64,000 nt of DNA from Pseudomonas fluorescens (GTDB taxonomy: Bacteria > Pseudomonadota > Gammaproteobacteria > Pseudomonadales > Pseudomonadaceae). Of the stretch, positions 8,792 to 17,508 are shown piece after piece. The stretch is from positions 496,001-560,000 of the forward strand of contig NZ_LR134318.1 of NCBI RefSeq assembly GCF_900636825.1. The letters are read 5' to 3'. Within the stretch, counting starts at the first letter, position 1; every line of letters begins with the position of its first letter. Under the pieces are notes generated by a model, which saw nothing but the letters and a program-made list of their open reading frames with translations, made no database searches and was not told where the DNA came from. The translations under genes were made by a program, and so were the position numbers.

Positions 8792-9124
8792 ATGATCAGA
8801 AAGGCTGTAATGCTGTGTGCTGTTTCCGCGGTTTTATCCGGCTGCGGCAGTGTGCTGACCGTCCTGCAGGACGACGCCGACGTCGCCCGCGACATGAGAA
8901 AACAGAAAACCTACTGCCAGTCCATACCACGTATCTACAGCGGTCTGGCCTATGACTTCTGTGTCCTGAATGCACCGCCCGACCCCACCGGTTTTCTGGT
9001 GCCGTTCGTATTGCTCGATCTGCCGCTATCGGGCGTATTCGACACTGTGTCCTTGCCGTACACGATCTACCGGCAGATTGAGGATGGAAATGTCGGTATT
9101 TACTGGCGACCAAGCGGCAGGTGA
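8792..9124 (+). CDS. Small YceK/YidQ-like lipoprotein
   Basis: The 110-residue product (from ATG 8792; an in-frame TTG lies at 8789) has a short signal sequence ending in the lipobox LSGC at about residues 16-19, so it should be lipid-anchored. The remainder (IPRIYSGLAYDFC and LPLSGVFDTVSLPYTIYRQ) fits the YceK/YidQ (DUF1375) family of outer-membrane lipoproteins of unknown function. GAGGG lies about 9 bases before the ATG. The stop overlaps the ATG of the decayed DUF3800 gene (GTGACT at 9121), which is probably fortuitous. Confidence 0.75.
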   Translation: MIRKAVMLCAVSAVLSGCGSVLTVLQDDADVARDMRKQKTYCQSIPRIYSGLAYDFCVLNAPPDPTGFLVPFVLLDLPLSGVFDTVSLPYTIYRQIEDGNVGIYWRPSGR

Positions 9125-9974
9125 CTTTCGTGCAGTTTCCTCTTTTTGAGAGCCGCGAAGAGGTTGAGGCCATTGATAGGGTAGAACCGCTGCATGCTTT
9201 GGCGAGATACAGTGACTTCGTCATATACGTTGATGAAAGCGGCGATCACGGAATGCAAAAGCTGGATCCCTACTACCCGATATTCGTACTCGCGTTCTGT
9301 GTCTTTCATAAGAGGCATTACTGCGAAAAGGTCATTCCGGCGGTTCAGAAGTAAGTTCAATCATATGGGGCATGATTTGATCGGCTTGCATGAGCTGGAG
9401 ATTCGAAAAGAAAAGGGCGCGTTCTCCAACCTGTTTACCTCCAGAGAGCACAAGCATGCTTTTCTTGCTGAATTGACCGGCATCATCGAAGCCAGCAATT
9501 TCGTTCTGATCAGCTGTCTCATCGACAAGGCTTCGCTTCGTGAAGCACAGGGTATGCTCGATAATCCCTATCATCTGGCGCTGGGCTTTTGTCTGGAAAC
9601 GCTCTACGAATTTTTACAGGAGAAAAATCAGCAGAATGCGTCGACGCATGTGATTTTCGAGCGCCGAGGGAAGCGGGAAGATAACGAGCTGGAATTAGAG
9701 TTCCGCAGAATGTGCGGCGGTGCATATCGAATGAGTATTCAACTACCGTTCGACATCGTCTTTGCTACAAAACAAGCCAACTCCGTTTACAGCTGGCTGA
9801 TCTTGTCGCGAGACCTATTGGCATGAGTGTCTGAGAGCGAGTCAGGAAAATCGCGCTTTCGAGGTGCTCAAACGCAAGTTTTATTGCAGCGGTGGGCGCA
9901 GTAAGGCCGGAAAGGGTTTCGAGAACTGGGGCCTGAAAATTTTCCCGCCTTCAGAAAGCGAAAAGCCCCGGTGA
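9121..9974 (+). pseudogene. DUF3800 protein, broken by several frameshifts
   Basis: Three reading frames together encode one DUF3800-like protein. Frame 1 gives the N-terminus with the hallmark YVDESGDHG (about 9220-9255). The coding continues in frame 2 from about 9350 (FNHMGHDLIGLHELEIRK...) to about 9780, returns to frame 1 for LQLADLVARPIGM (9784-9830), then moves to frame 3 for the end (ENRAFEVLKRKFYCSGGRSK to the TGA at 9972). At least three indels are required, so this is a relic rather than one sequencing error. DUF3800 proteins have a predicted RNase H-like fold and often sit on mobile or defence islands. The relic interrupts the LPS region between two operons. Confidence 0.85.
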
Positions 9975-9990
9975 TCTCACCGAGGCATTA
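9961..9990 (-). terminator. Terminator-like hairpin on the minus strand
   Basis: Read on the minus strand, CCTCGGTGAGATCACCGGGG is followed by CTTTTCGC: a near-perfect stem (CCTCGGTGA/TCACCGGGG) and a short T run. No minus-strand gene ends here, so it may be a remnant of the element that brought the DUF3800 gene. It overlaps the last codons of that relic. Confidence 0.45.
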
Positions 9991-10083
9991 GCGCCGACCG
10001 GGATCCCCCAGTCCATTTGAGCTGAAGTCTATGGCGACGTTTAAAGCCTGTCAACGTAGCTACTGCCAGTTCCTTCTAGAGGC

Positions 10084-10107
10084 TTGCGGACGCTTTTACG
10101 CTATAAT
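10084..10107 (+). promoter_or_regulatory. Possible sigma-70 promoter for the second LPS core operon
   Basis: A perfect -10 hexamer TATAAT lies at 10102-10107, about 93 bases before the carbamoyltransferase start. The best upstream hexamer, TTGCGG (10084-10089), leaves only a 12-base spacer, so a good -35 is not evident. The leader holds an imperfect dyad CTCTCGCCCGGTGCGAG near 10123-10139. Confidence 0.4.
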
Positions 10108-10199
10108 CCCGCCCTTTAGCTGTCTCTCGCCCGGTGCGAGGGCACATAAATTTTCAAGGCGCATCGCGCCTGCATGCAGACTAAAGAGGCTAGACCCCT

Positions 10200-11957
10200 G
10201 TGGCATTGACGATTCTTGGCCTGTCCGGCGCCCTTAGCCATGATCCTTCAGCAGCCTTGTACATTGACGGCAAGCTGGTGGCGGCGGCTGAAGAAGAGCG
10301 CTTCGTACGCGATAAACATGCAAAGAACCGCATGCCCTACGAATCGGCAAAGTTCTGCCTTGAGCAGGCCGGTATCAAGCCGTCCGACGTTGACGTGGTA
10401 GCGATTCCGTTCGCGCCGATCAGCCTGTTCGGCAAGGCCCGCTGGCATTACGCCAAGCGTTACTGGTACGCGCCGGATCGCGCCCTCGATGCGATCCTGA
10501 TGGGCAACCGTCGCTACAAGCGCTATCGCAACAAGATCGTCTGGTGCCTGGAGCAACTGGGCTTCGATCCGAAAAAAATCAAGATCGAGCCGGTCGAGCA
10601 CCACTTGGCTCACGCCTCGAGCGCCTATCACTGCTCGGGTTTCAAAGAGAAGACCGCGATTCTCGGCATTGACGGCAAGGGTGAATACGCCACGACCTTC
10701 TTCGGTTATGGCGAGAACGGCAAGATCCACAAGATCAAGGAATTCTTCGATCCTGATTCGCTTGGTGGCCTGTACGGCGCGATTACCGAGTTCCTCGGTT
10801 TCGAGATGCTCGACGGCGAGTTCAAGGTCATGGGCATGGCGCCTTACGGCGACGCCAGCAAATACGACTTCTCCCGTCTGGCCTCGTTCGAGAACGGCGA
10901 GTTGGTGATCAACACCGATTACGCCAACGTGATCGGCCTGCGTCGCTATAAAGAGAAGGGCAAAGGCTTTTACTTTTCGCCGAAGCTGATCGAATGGCTG
11001 GGCCCGAAACGCGAAGGCGATATCGCTGACGAACCGTACATCCACTACGCCGCGAGCATGCAAGCGCTGTTCGAAAAACTGGCGTTGCAGATGATCGACC
11101 ACTATCTGGGCGACGTGCTCAAGGAAACCGGCAAGCTCGCGTTCGCCGGTGGCTGTGCGTTGAACGTCAAACTCAACCAGAAAATCATCGCTCGCGATGA
11201 CATCAAAGAGCTGTTCGTCCAACCGGCATCCGGCGATGCCGGTACCGCTGTCGGCGCCGCTGCTTACGTATCCCACGCCCGTGGCGTGCCGGTCGAGAAG
11301 ATGGAACACGTCTACCTCGGCCCGTCGTACAGCAACGAAGACGTGATTGCCGCGTGCGCCCGTCACGAGAACAAGCCGACCTGGCGCAAGCTCGATAACA
11401 TGCCGGAGCAGATCGCCAAAATCATGGTCGACGGTAATCCGGTGGCCTGGTTCCAGGGGCGCATGGAATTCGGCCCGCGCGCACTGGGCGGTCGTTCGAT
11501 CATCGGTTGCCCGAGCGTGCCTGGCGTGGCTGACCGGATCAACCATCAGATCAAGTTCCGCGAGCGCTGGAGGCCTTTCTGCCCGTCGATGCTCGACACC
11601 GTCGCGCCGCAGATGATCAAGATCGACCACCCGGCTCCCTTCATGACGTTCACCTTTGAAGTGGCGGAAGAGTGGAAGACCCGCGTGCCGGAAGTCGTCC
11701 ACGAAGACGGTACGTCCCGTGCCCAGGTGCTCAAGCGCGAATACAACCCGCGCTACTACGACATGATGAAGGCGCTGGAAGTCCTGACTGGCAATGGCGT
11801 GTCGCTCAACACCTCGCTCAACCGCCGTGGCGAACCGATGATCTGCTCGCCGACCGATGCGCTGAACATGTTCTTCGGCTCCGATTTGCAATACCTGATC
11901 ATGGAAGACATTCTGGTGGTCAAAGAGGGCGCTAACGCTTATGACTCGCTCGGCTGA
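10200..11957 (+). CDS. wapO: Carbamoyltransferase (NodU/CmcH family), LPS core carbamoylation
   Basis: This 585-residue enzyme should transfer a carbamoyl group from carbamoyl phosphate to a sugar; the PAO1 counterpart (PA5005, WapO by my recollection) carbamoylates heptose II. The N-terminal Kae1-like domain shows EHHLAHASSAYHCSGF (metal-binding His residues, about 136-151) and IDGKGE. The C-terminal part carries GRMEFGPRALGGRSIIGCPS (about residues 420-439) and NTSLNRRGEPM, both family signatures. The GTG at 10200 is chosen because ALTILGLSGALSHDPSAAL is the family N-terminus; AAAGAGG lies about 10 bases upstream. It overlaps the next gene by 17 bases and opens the second core operon. Confidence 0.9.
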   Translation: MALTILGLSGALSHDPSAALYIDGKLVAAAEEERFVRDKHAKNRMPYESAKFCLEQAGIKPSDVDVVAIPFAPISLFGKARWHYAKRYWYAPDRALDAILMGNRRYKRYRNKIVWCLEQLGFDPKKIKIEPVEHHLAHASSAYHCSGFKEKTAILGIDGKGEYATTFFGYGENGKIHKIKEFFDPDSLGGLYGAITEFLGFEMLDGEFKVMGMAPYGDASKYDFSRLASFENGELVINTDYANVIGLRRYKEKGKGFYFSPKLIEWLGPKREGDIADEPYIHYAASMQALFEKLALQMIDHYLGDVLKETGKLAFAGGCALNVKLNQKIIARDDIKELFVQPASGDAGTAVGAAAYVSHARGVPVEKMEHVYLGPSYSNEDVIAACARHENKPTWRKLDNMPEQIAKIMVDGNPVAWFQGRMEFGPRALGGRSIIGCPSVPGVADRINHQIKFRERWRPFCPSMLDTVAPQMIKIDHPAPFMTFTFEVAEEWKTRVPEVVHEDGTSRAQVLKREYNPRYYDMMKALEVLTGNGVSLNTSLNRRGEPMICSPTDALNMFFGSDLQYLIMEDILVVKEGANAYDSLG

Positions 11958-13071
11958 ACGCCATGTGCTGCAGTTTTGTCACGGCTATGACGGGCCGTTC
12001 CTCGACTGCGCACGGCAGTACGCCAGCCTGTTCGCGGGCACTGGTTATAGGGTGACCACGGTCTTTCTGACCGGGGCCGCCGATAGCGAGGTGGCCGCCG
12101 CGTGTGCTTCCGACGAAGTGTTGTTCATGGAGTACAGCTCCAGGGCCATCCGTGGCCTGAAGCTGGGCGCCATCAGCGATTTGCGCAAGATCGTCGCCTC
12201 ACGCAATTTCAGTTTCTGCATCGCCCATCGTTTCAAGCCGATTTACATCGCCTTGCTCGGCACCTCGTTGCCAGTGATTGGCGTGCATCACGCGTTTGAC
12301 GATTACAAACGCGCCACGCGCAAACTGTTTGCGCATATTTTCCGCAAGCGTCTGAGCCTGCTCGGCGTGTCCGATGCCGTGCGCGACGACATGCGGCATT
12401 GCCTGCCGAAGTGGCCGCAGGAGCGTATTCAGACGCTGTATAACCGCATCGATGTAGCTTCGCTGCAGCTCAGTCAGGTGTCCGCCCGCGAAGCCCGCGA
12501 GACGCTCGGTCTGGCGCCGGATGCGTGGATCGTCGGCAACGTCGGTCGGCTGCATCCGGACAAGGACCAGGCAACATTGCTGCAGGGTTTTGCTGCTGCG
12601 CTGCCCGGTTTGCCGGGCAACAGCCAGCTGGCGATCCTCGGCCAGGGACGACTGGAGCAGGACCTCAAAGCGCTTGCCCGCGAACTGGGTATCGGCGAGC
12701 GCGTGTTGTTTCTCGGCCAGGTGCCGGACGCGCGCAATTACTTCCGTGCGTTTGATGTGTTCGCCCTGAGTTCCGATCAAGAGCCGTTTGGCATGGTGCT
12801 GCTGGAGGCCATGGCTGCTGGCGTACCTTTGTTGGCAACGGCCTGTGGTGGGGCGAAGGAAGTGGTCGAAGGCGTGGGCATTCTGTTCCCGCTGGGCGAC
12901 GCCGAACACCTTGCACGAGGCCTGCAGCATCTGGCCGGCATGGACGATCAGCAGCGCCAGCAGTGCGCGCAAATGATGCTTGATCGTCTGCGTGAGCGTT
13001 TCTCCGACCGTGCGGTGCGCGACACCTTCTGGCGTCTGCCGCAAGTAACCGATCTGGCACCGAGGGGCTGA
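11941..13071 (+). CDS. GT4 glycosyltransferase of the LPS core (WapH-like)
   Basis: The 376-residue product is a GT-B glycosyltransferase. The C-terminal nucleotide-sugar domain has VGNVGRLHPDKDQATLLQGF (about residues 197-216), VLFLGQVPDARNYFRAFDVF and the EX7E motif EPFGMVLLEAMAAGVPLLAT. Position and family match PAO1 PA5004 (WapH), a core glucosyltransferase; the donor sugar is inferred, not read. It overlaps the carbamoyltransferase by 17 bases and shares one base with the next gene (TGATG). Confidence 0.85.
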   Translation: MTRSAERHVLQFCHGYDGPFLDCARQYASLFAGTGYRVTTVFLTGAADSEVAAACASDEVLFMEYSSRAIRGLKLGAISDLRKIVASRNFSFCIAHRFKPIYIALLGTSLPVIGVHHAFDDYKRATRKLFAHIFRKRLSLLGVSDAVRDDMRHCLPKWPQERIQTLYNRIDVASLQLSQVSAREARETLGLAPDAWIVGNVGRLHPDKDQATLLQGFAAALPGLPGNSQLAILGQGRLEQDLKALARELGIGERVLFLGQVPDARNYFRAFDVFALSSDQEPFGMVLLEAMAAGVPLLATACGGAKEVVEGVGILFPLGDAEHLARGLQHLAGMDDQQRQQCAQMMLDRLRERFSDRAVRDTFWRLPQVTDLAPRG

Positions 13072-13967
13072 TGCTCAACCGATTTCAAGGCTGGCGCGAA
13101 CGTGGCTGGTCGCCGGTCGACGCCTCGACCTATGCAACTGTCTGGCAGCGTTACGGCGGCAGCGTCGCGACCCATCCGTTGGTGGTCGAACGTCTGGCGC
13201 AGCTTGCCGGCATCCCCGTGCGTTACCTGGCCTGGGAGCAGCAGGGCGAGATCAAAGCGGCGATTGCGACTTGGGGGCGCGACTTGGCGCTGTCCAAGGA
13301 CGTGCTCAAGCGCAACGGTAAAAAAGGCCTGTTCGACCTCGGCAACGCCGAGCTGATCCTGCCCGCTGCCGTCGATGCCCAAGCGCCGTTGCGCCATCGT
13401 GCGCGCTATTTGTCGGCGATCAACGAGAGCCGTTTCAGCGGCATGAAGTTGCAGGCCGAACAACTGGCCATGGCCCGCACCCCGGAAGAACTGTCGAAGA
13501 AGTTTCGCTACAACCAGCGCCGTGAATTGCGTTTGCTGGAAGAAGCAGGCGGCGTCGTGCGCCCGGTCAGCGAGTTTTCCAGCGCGGAGCTGGCGGCGAT
13601 CTACTGCGATCTGTTTCAGCGTCGCTGGGGTTTCCCGGCAACGGGTGCAGAACGCATGGCCGAGGTGATCGAGCTGCTCCGCGAGCTGTTGATCGGCTCG
13701 GTGATCTTTCTCAATGATGCGCCGATCGCAATTCAACTGGTGTACCGCGTAGAAGCGCCGCAGTGGATCAGCGTCGAATACATCAACGGCGGTGTCGACC
13801 CGCAAACCCGTGAATTCAGCCCCGGCAGCGTGTTGAGCTTCCTCAATACGCAAAGCGCCTGGGAACACGCGCGGGCACTGGACAAGCCGCTGCGCTTTTC
13901 TTTCGGTCGCGCCGATCGTGAATACAAGGATCGCTGGTGCAATCCCGTGCCAGTCTTCACCGTATGA
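13071..13967 (+). CDS. Mig-14 family protein (GNAT/FemAB-like fold)
   Basis: The 298-residue protein resembles Mig-14, an inner-membrane-associated protein linked to antimicrobial peptide tolerance in Salmonella and Pseudomonas. The C-terminal half looks like a FemAB/GNAT acyltransferase: SKKFRYNQRRELRLLEEAGG, then LFQRRWGFPATGAERM and the closing FSFGRADREYKDRWCNPVPV. Its place between core glycosyltransferase genes argues for a role in modifying the LPS core, but the reaction is unknown. It is coupled by overlaps on both sides (TGATG, ATGA). Confidence 0.85.
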   Translation: MLNRFQGWRERGWSPVDASTYATVWQRYGGSVATHPLVVERLAQLAGIPVRYLAWEQQGEIKAAIATWGRDLALSKDVLKRNGKKGLFDLGNAELILPAAVDAQAPLRHRARYLSAINESRFSGMKLQAEQLAMARTPEELSKKFRYNQRRELRLLEEAGGVVRPVSEFSSAELAAIYCDLFQRRWGFPATGAERMAEVIELLRELLIGSVIFLNDAPIAIQLVYRVEAPQWISVEYINGGVDPQTREFSPGSVLSFLNTQSAWEHARALDKPLRFSFGRADREYKDRWCNPVPVFTV

Positions 13968-15412
13968 GCCAGCCCATGAGCCGCAAACAGCAACTGCTCA
14001 AGCGCCACCGCCGTAATAAACGCATGACTCTGTTGCTCGCGTTGATCGTGTTGATCGCGGTCGGTGTGCTGGTGGCGTGGTGGTTGCCGCTGCTGCTCGC
14101 GGTCATCGGCTGGGTCGCCCACGAGGCGTGGTTTGCCGATCATCTGTTCTATTCGCCGAAGGACGACTATCAGTACAGCTTCCCGCCATTCACTCCGCAG
14201 CCTAAGGTGCATCTGAGCGGCGAGCACTTGCGGCTGGACGAAGGCGTGATGGTCATGGAGGAGGCCACGCTGATACTCGCGGTGCAGGTGAAGAGCACGT
14301 GGCTGGGGCGTTTTTTTGATCCGCGGGTCGAGCTGGCGGGTGGCGCTGATCCCGATGCGCAAACCTTCGAACGCGGCGTCAACGGTGTGCGCTACCTGAA
14401 CCTCAGCGGCCAGGCGCAAACCTTGTCGCAAGGCCTGCTGCGTTTGCGCGGGCGCTTCTGCCGGGTCTCTGGCGAACCGCTGCTGTGGGCGCTGGAGCAA
14501 GCGGATTACCGTCGCTCGCGGGTGATGGTCATCGCGCCGCACGCCGACGACGCCGAATTGGCAGCCTTCGGTCTCTACAGCCAGGCCGACGAAGCCTGGA
14601 TCGTCACTTTGACCGCCGGCGAAATCGAAGCCGAGCATTATCAGCAGATGGGTTTGAACCCAGTCGAAGCCGCGCGGCTCAAAGGTCGCTTGCGTGCCTG
14701 GGACAGCCTCGCCGTGCCGCGCTGGGCCGGTGTGCCGCAGGAAAATTGCGTACAACTGGGTTATTTCTGTCTGCAACTGGCGGCGATGCAGGCTGCACCA
14801 AATCAGGCGATCGCTTCCCGCGAAGCAGATTTGACCGATACCCGTCTGTTTCGCCAGTTGAATCCGTTCGCTTTGCCGAGCGATGTCGACGGCGCACCGA
14901 CCTGGAACAATCTGCTGGCCGACTTGCGCGAAGTGCTGTTGCGCGCTCGCCCGGATGTGATCGTCCTGCCGCATCCGACGCTCGATCCACACCCCGACCA
15001 TGTATGCAGCCAGCAGGCGGTATTGCAAGTGTTGGGCAGCCTTGACTGGCAGCCGACCTTGCTCGGTTACGCCAACCATCTGCATGACAACGATCGCTGG
15101 CCGATGGGCAATGCCGGTGAAGGCATTGCGTTGCCGCCAGCGTTCGATGCCAGCGTACCGATGCAGCCCCTGTCGTTGCCGCTGACATTGGATCTGCAAC
15201 GCGACAAGGCCATGGCGCTGGGCATGATGCATGACTTGCAGCCGCCAGCGCCGTTCAAACGCCATTTACGCCGCCTGATCCAGCGCGCGCTGGCGGGGCG
15301 TGCCCCGTCGGTGTATGGCGAGAACGAGTTTTTTCGAAAAGCGGTCAGACGCCAGGAATTGCTCTGGCTGCTCAAGCCGGGTGAATCAGGCGCGAACCGG
15401 GGAGAGTTATGA
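13964..15412 (+). CDS. dnpA: PIG-L family de-N-acetylase (DnpA-like)
   Basis: The 482-residue protein has an N-terminal membrane segment (about residues 21-47, rich in Leu/Val/Ile/Trp) followed by a PIG-L/LmbE deacetylase domain. The Zn-binding motif PHADDAELAAFG (about 194-205) and the second His cluster HPTLDPHPDHVCS (about 337-349) are intact. P. aeruginosa DnpA (PA5002) is a putative LPS de-N-acetylase affecting antibiotic persistence, and the surroundings are the same here. The ATG at 13964 overlaps the mig-14 stop by four bases, and its end overlaps the next gene (ATGA). Confidence 0.88.
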   Translation: MSQPMSRKQQLLKRHRRNKRMTLLLALIVLIAVGVLVAWWLPLLLAVIGWVAHEAWFADHLFYSPKDDYQYSFPPFTPQPKVHLSGEHLRLDEGVMVMEEATLILAVQVKSTWLGRFFDPRVELAGGADPDAQTFERGVNGVRYLNLSGQAQTLSQGLLRLRGRFCRVSGEPLLWALEQADYRRSRVMVIAPHADDAELAAFGLYSQADEAWIVTLTAGEIEAEHYQQMGLNPVEAARLKGRLRAWDSLAVPRWAGVPQENCVQLGYFCLQLAAMQAAPNQAIASREADLTDTRLFRQLNPFALPSDVDGAPTWNNLLADLREVLLRARPDVIVLPHPTLDPHPDHVCSQQAVLQVLGSLDWQPTLLGYANHLHDNDRWPMGNAGEGIALPPAFDASVPMQPLSLPLTLDLQRDKAMALGMMHDLQPPAPFKRHLRRLIQRALAGRAPSVYGENEFFRKAVRRQELLWLLKPGESGANRGEL

Positions 15413-16563
15413 GTCAACGGTCGAAGGTTCTGCAGCTGCAACCTGATTACAACGTCAAAGCCCATGATTTCGCTGACCTTGCCGAGCAGATCGTCAAGGC
15501 ATTGCCTTCGGATCGTTACGAGGTGACCGCTGCGTTCCTGCGTGGCAAACCCGCGCCCGGTGAGCCGGTGAGTCGCGCCGACCGTTCGGTGTATTTCGAG
15601 TTTTCCGACAAGTCGCTCAAGGGCATGCGCCTGCGCGCGATGTGGCAGTTGTATAAATTCTGCCGCCAGGAAAAATTTGACGTGGTGATCTGCAACCGCT
15701 TCAAACCGGTGAACATGATGCTCACGCTCAACCGCTGGTTGAAGGTGCCGCTGTGCATCGGCATCTCCCACGGGTTCGGCGAGTACGACCGTTTTTACCG
15801 GCGTCGGCAGACTCAACGTCTGATCGATCGGCATTGGCGTTTTGTCGGCGTGTCACCAGCGGTCAAACAGTACCTGCTCGATTGCCAGTGCGGTTTCACC
15901 GATCAGAACACCTATGCCATCACCAACGCCATCGACATCGAACAGGCCGAAGCCTTGCAACACAGCCGCGAAAAGGCGCGTGAAATGCTCGGCATTGACC
16001 CGAATGTGCGGCTGATCGGCGCATTGGGGCGACTGGTCTCGGTCAAGGGCCATACCTATCTGTTGCAAGCTTTCGCGGCGCTCAAGGACAAGTACCCGAA
16101 CGCGCAATTGGCGATCATCGGCGCCGGGCGCCTGCAAGCGCCTTTAGCTGCGGAAATCGAACAGTTGGGCCTCGGCGGTCGTGCGCACCTGCTGGGCTTC
16201 AAGGAGAACGCGCTGCAATACGTGCGCGCCTTTGATATCTGGAGCATGCCGTCGCTGGCCGAAGGGCTCGGCCTGGCCCTGCTCGAAGGCATGAGCGGGC
16301 ACCTGCCGGTGATCGCTTCGAATGTGCCAGCCATGTTGCCGCTCATCGAGGGTGCCGGTGGCCTGACCATCACACCCAAGGACGTACCGAGTCTGATCGC
16401 GGCGCTGGATAACTATCTCGGGCTGTCCGATGAGGATCTCAGGGCCAAGGGCGAGCAAGCCTATCGGTATCTGCAGCAGCAACATGACATCGAGGTGTTC
16501 CGTCAGGAATATCTGGACCTGATCGACTCGGGTCTGGAACAGGCACGCAAGGAGCAGCCATGA
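15409..16563 (+). CDS. GT4 glycosyltransferase (Ssg-like)
   Basis: The 384-residue GT-B enzyme shows LIGALGRLVSVKGHTYLLQA (about residues 199-218), AIIGAGRLQAPLAAEIEQLG and an EX7E region (EGLGLALLEGMSGHLPVIAS). The matching PAO1 gene (PA5001, ssg as recalled) is needed for normal LPS/O-antigen display and affects motility and phage sensitivity. It is translationally coupled to dnpA and to the following GT2 gene. Donor and acceptor sugars are not deducible here. Confidence 0.85.
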   Translation: MSQRSKVLQLQPDYNVKAHDFADLAEQIVKALPSDRYEVTAAFLRGKPAPGEPVSRADRSVYFEFSDKSLKGMRLRAMWQLYKFCRQEKFDVVICNRFKPVNMMLTLNRWLKVPLCIGISHGFGEYDRFYRRRQTQRLIDRHWRFVGVSPAVKQYLLDCQCGFTDQNTYAITNAIDIEQAEALQHSREKAREMLGIDPNVRLIGALGRLVSVKGHTYLLQAFAALKDKYPNAQLAIIGAGRLQAPLAAEIEQLGLGGRAHLLGFKENALQYVRAFDIWSMPSLAEGLGLALLEGMSGHLPVIASNVPAMLPLIEGAGGLTITPKDVPSLIAALDNYLGLSDEDLRAKGEQAYRYLQQQHDIEVFRQEYLDLIDSGLEQARKEQP

Positions 16564-17459
16564 GCGAACAAGCCACGAGCGAAGCGAACGCCCTCGTTAC
16601 CGTCATCATCGCCTCGTACAATCACGGTCCGTACATCGAGGAAAGCATCCTCAGCGTCCTCAACCAGACGTACAAGAACATCGAGCTGCTGGTGGTCGAC
16701 GATGGTTCGATAGACGATAGCCCCGAGCGCATCAAGGCTTTGCAGGTGCAGTACGGTTTCGATTTCCGCATCCAGCAGAATCAGGGCCTGACCAATACGC
16801 TCAACGGCGCCATCGCCCGTGCCAAGGGCAGCCTGATCGTGCCGTTCGGTTCCGATGACATCATGTACCCGGAGCGCATCGCCACTCAGGTCGCACACAT
16901 GGATGGCAAGCCCGAGGTCGGAATCTGCGCCGGCAATATCGAGCTCATCGATGCGGACGGCAACCTTTACCCGGAAAAACGCCAGCGCCGCGATGTGCCG
17001 TTCCGTCGCATCGATTTCGATGACATGTTTCTTGAGCGCAAGCCCTATCCCCCGGCGCCAACCTTGATGATTCGCCGCGAAGCGCTGGACCAGGTCGGTG
17101 GCTTCGATCCGACCATTCGCCTCGAAGACCTGTACATCGAACTGAAAGTGACGCGAGCCGGTTATTTCATCGATGGCTTGAATGTGGTGATGGCGCGCTA
17201 TCGCAAGCACGCGACCAACTCGTACAAGAACCACCGTTTCATGATCGAAAGCATTTTGCGCACCTACGCGTTGTTCAGCGATCATCCGCTGTACGACGAG
17301 GTGCGCTACAAGTTTCTCAGTTCAATGTTTCTCAAAGCCTCCAACCGCGATCGCAAGCTGGCGCGCGAGCTGCTGGCGCAGATCCCGTTCAAGACGTGGA
17401 ACAAGAAAACCTGGCGCGGTCTGGCGCGCATGTATCTTTCGCCGCTGGAAAAAGACTGA
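16560..17459 (+). CDS. GT2 glycosyltransferase, probable core rhamnosyltransferase (WapR-like)
   Basis: The 299-residue protein is a GT-A family 2 enzyme: VTVIIASYNHGPYIEESILS, VVDDGSIDDS (UDP/dTDP-binding Asp pair), then GSDDIM as the DXD-like motif at about residues 98-103. PAO1 WapR (PA5000) occupies the same position and adds the rhamnose that permits O-antigen attachment. Assignment to WapR rests on this context. It is the last gene of the operon, ends at a strong hairpin, and converges on the ligase gene. Confidence 0.83.
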   Translation: MSEQATSEANALVTVIIASYNHGPYIEESILSVLNQTYKNIELLVVDDGSIDDSPERIKALQVQYGFDFRIQQNQGLTNTLNGAIARAKGSLIVPFGSDDIMYPERIATQVAHMDGKPEVGICAGNIELIDADGNLYPEKRQRRDVPFRRIDFDDMFLERKPYPPAPTLMIRREALDQVGGFDPTIRLEDLYIELKVTRAGYFIDGLNVVMARYRKHATNSYKNHRFMIESILRTYALFSDHPLYDEVRYKFLSSMFLKASNRDRKLARELLAQIPFKTWNKKTWRGLARMYLSPLEKD

Positions 17460-17461
17460 TC

Positions 17462-17497
17462 CAAGGGCCGCTTGCGCTTGGCAAGCGGCGCCCTTTA
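17462..17497. terminator. Bidirectional terminator between converging LPS genes
   Basis: AAGGGCCGCTTGC and GCAAGCGGCGCCCTTT form a GC-rich stem around a short loop between two convergent stop codons (17459 and 17509). Runs of A and T at the two sides suit both directions. Confidence 0.7.
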
Positions 17498-17508
17498 CCC
17501 GCGGATCT

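Noticed and set aside
9121..9354. Short intact protein of 77 residues
   Set aside because: It is the first fragment of the frameshifted DUF3800 gene, as the continuation in the other frames shows.
10248..11891. 547-residue ORF antisense to the carbamoyltransferase
   Set aside because: The sense frame has clear family motifs; the antisense product is a His/Arg/Asp-rich shadow typical of high-GC genes.
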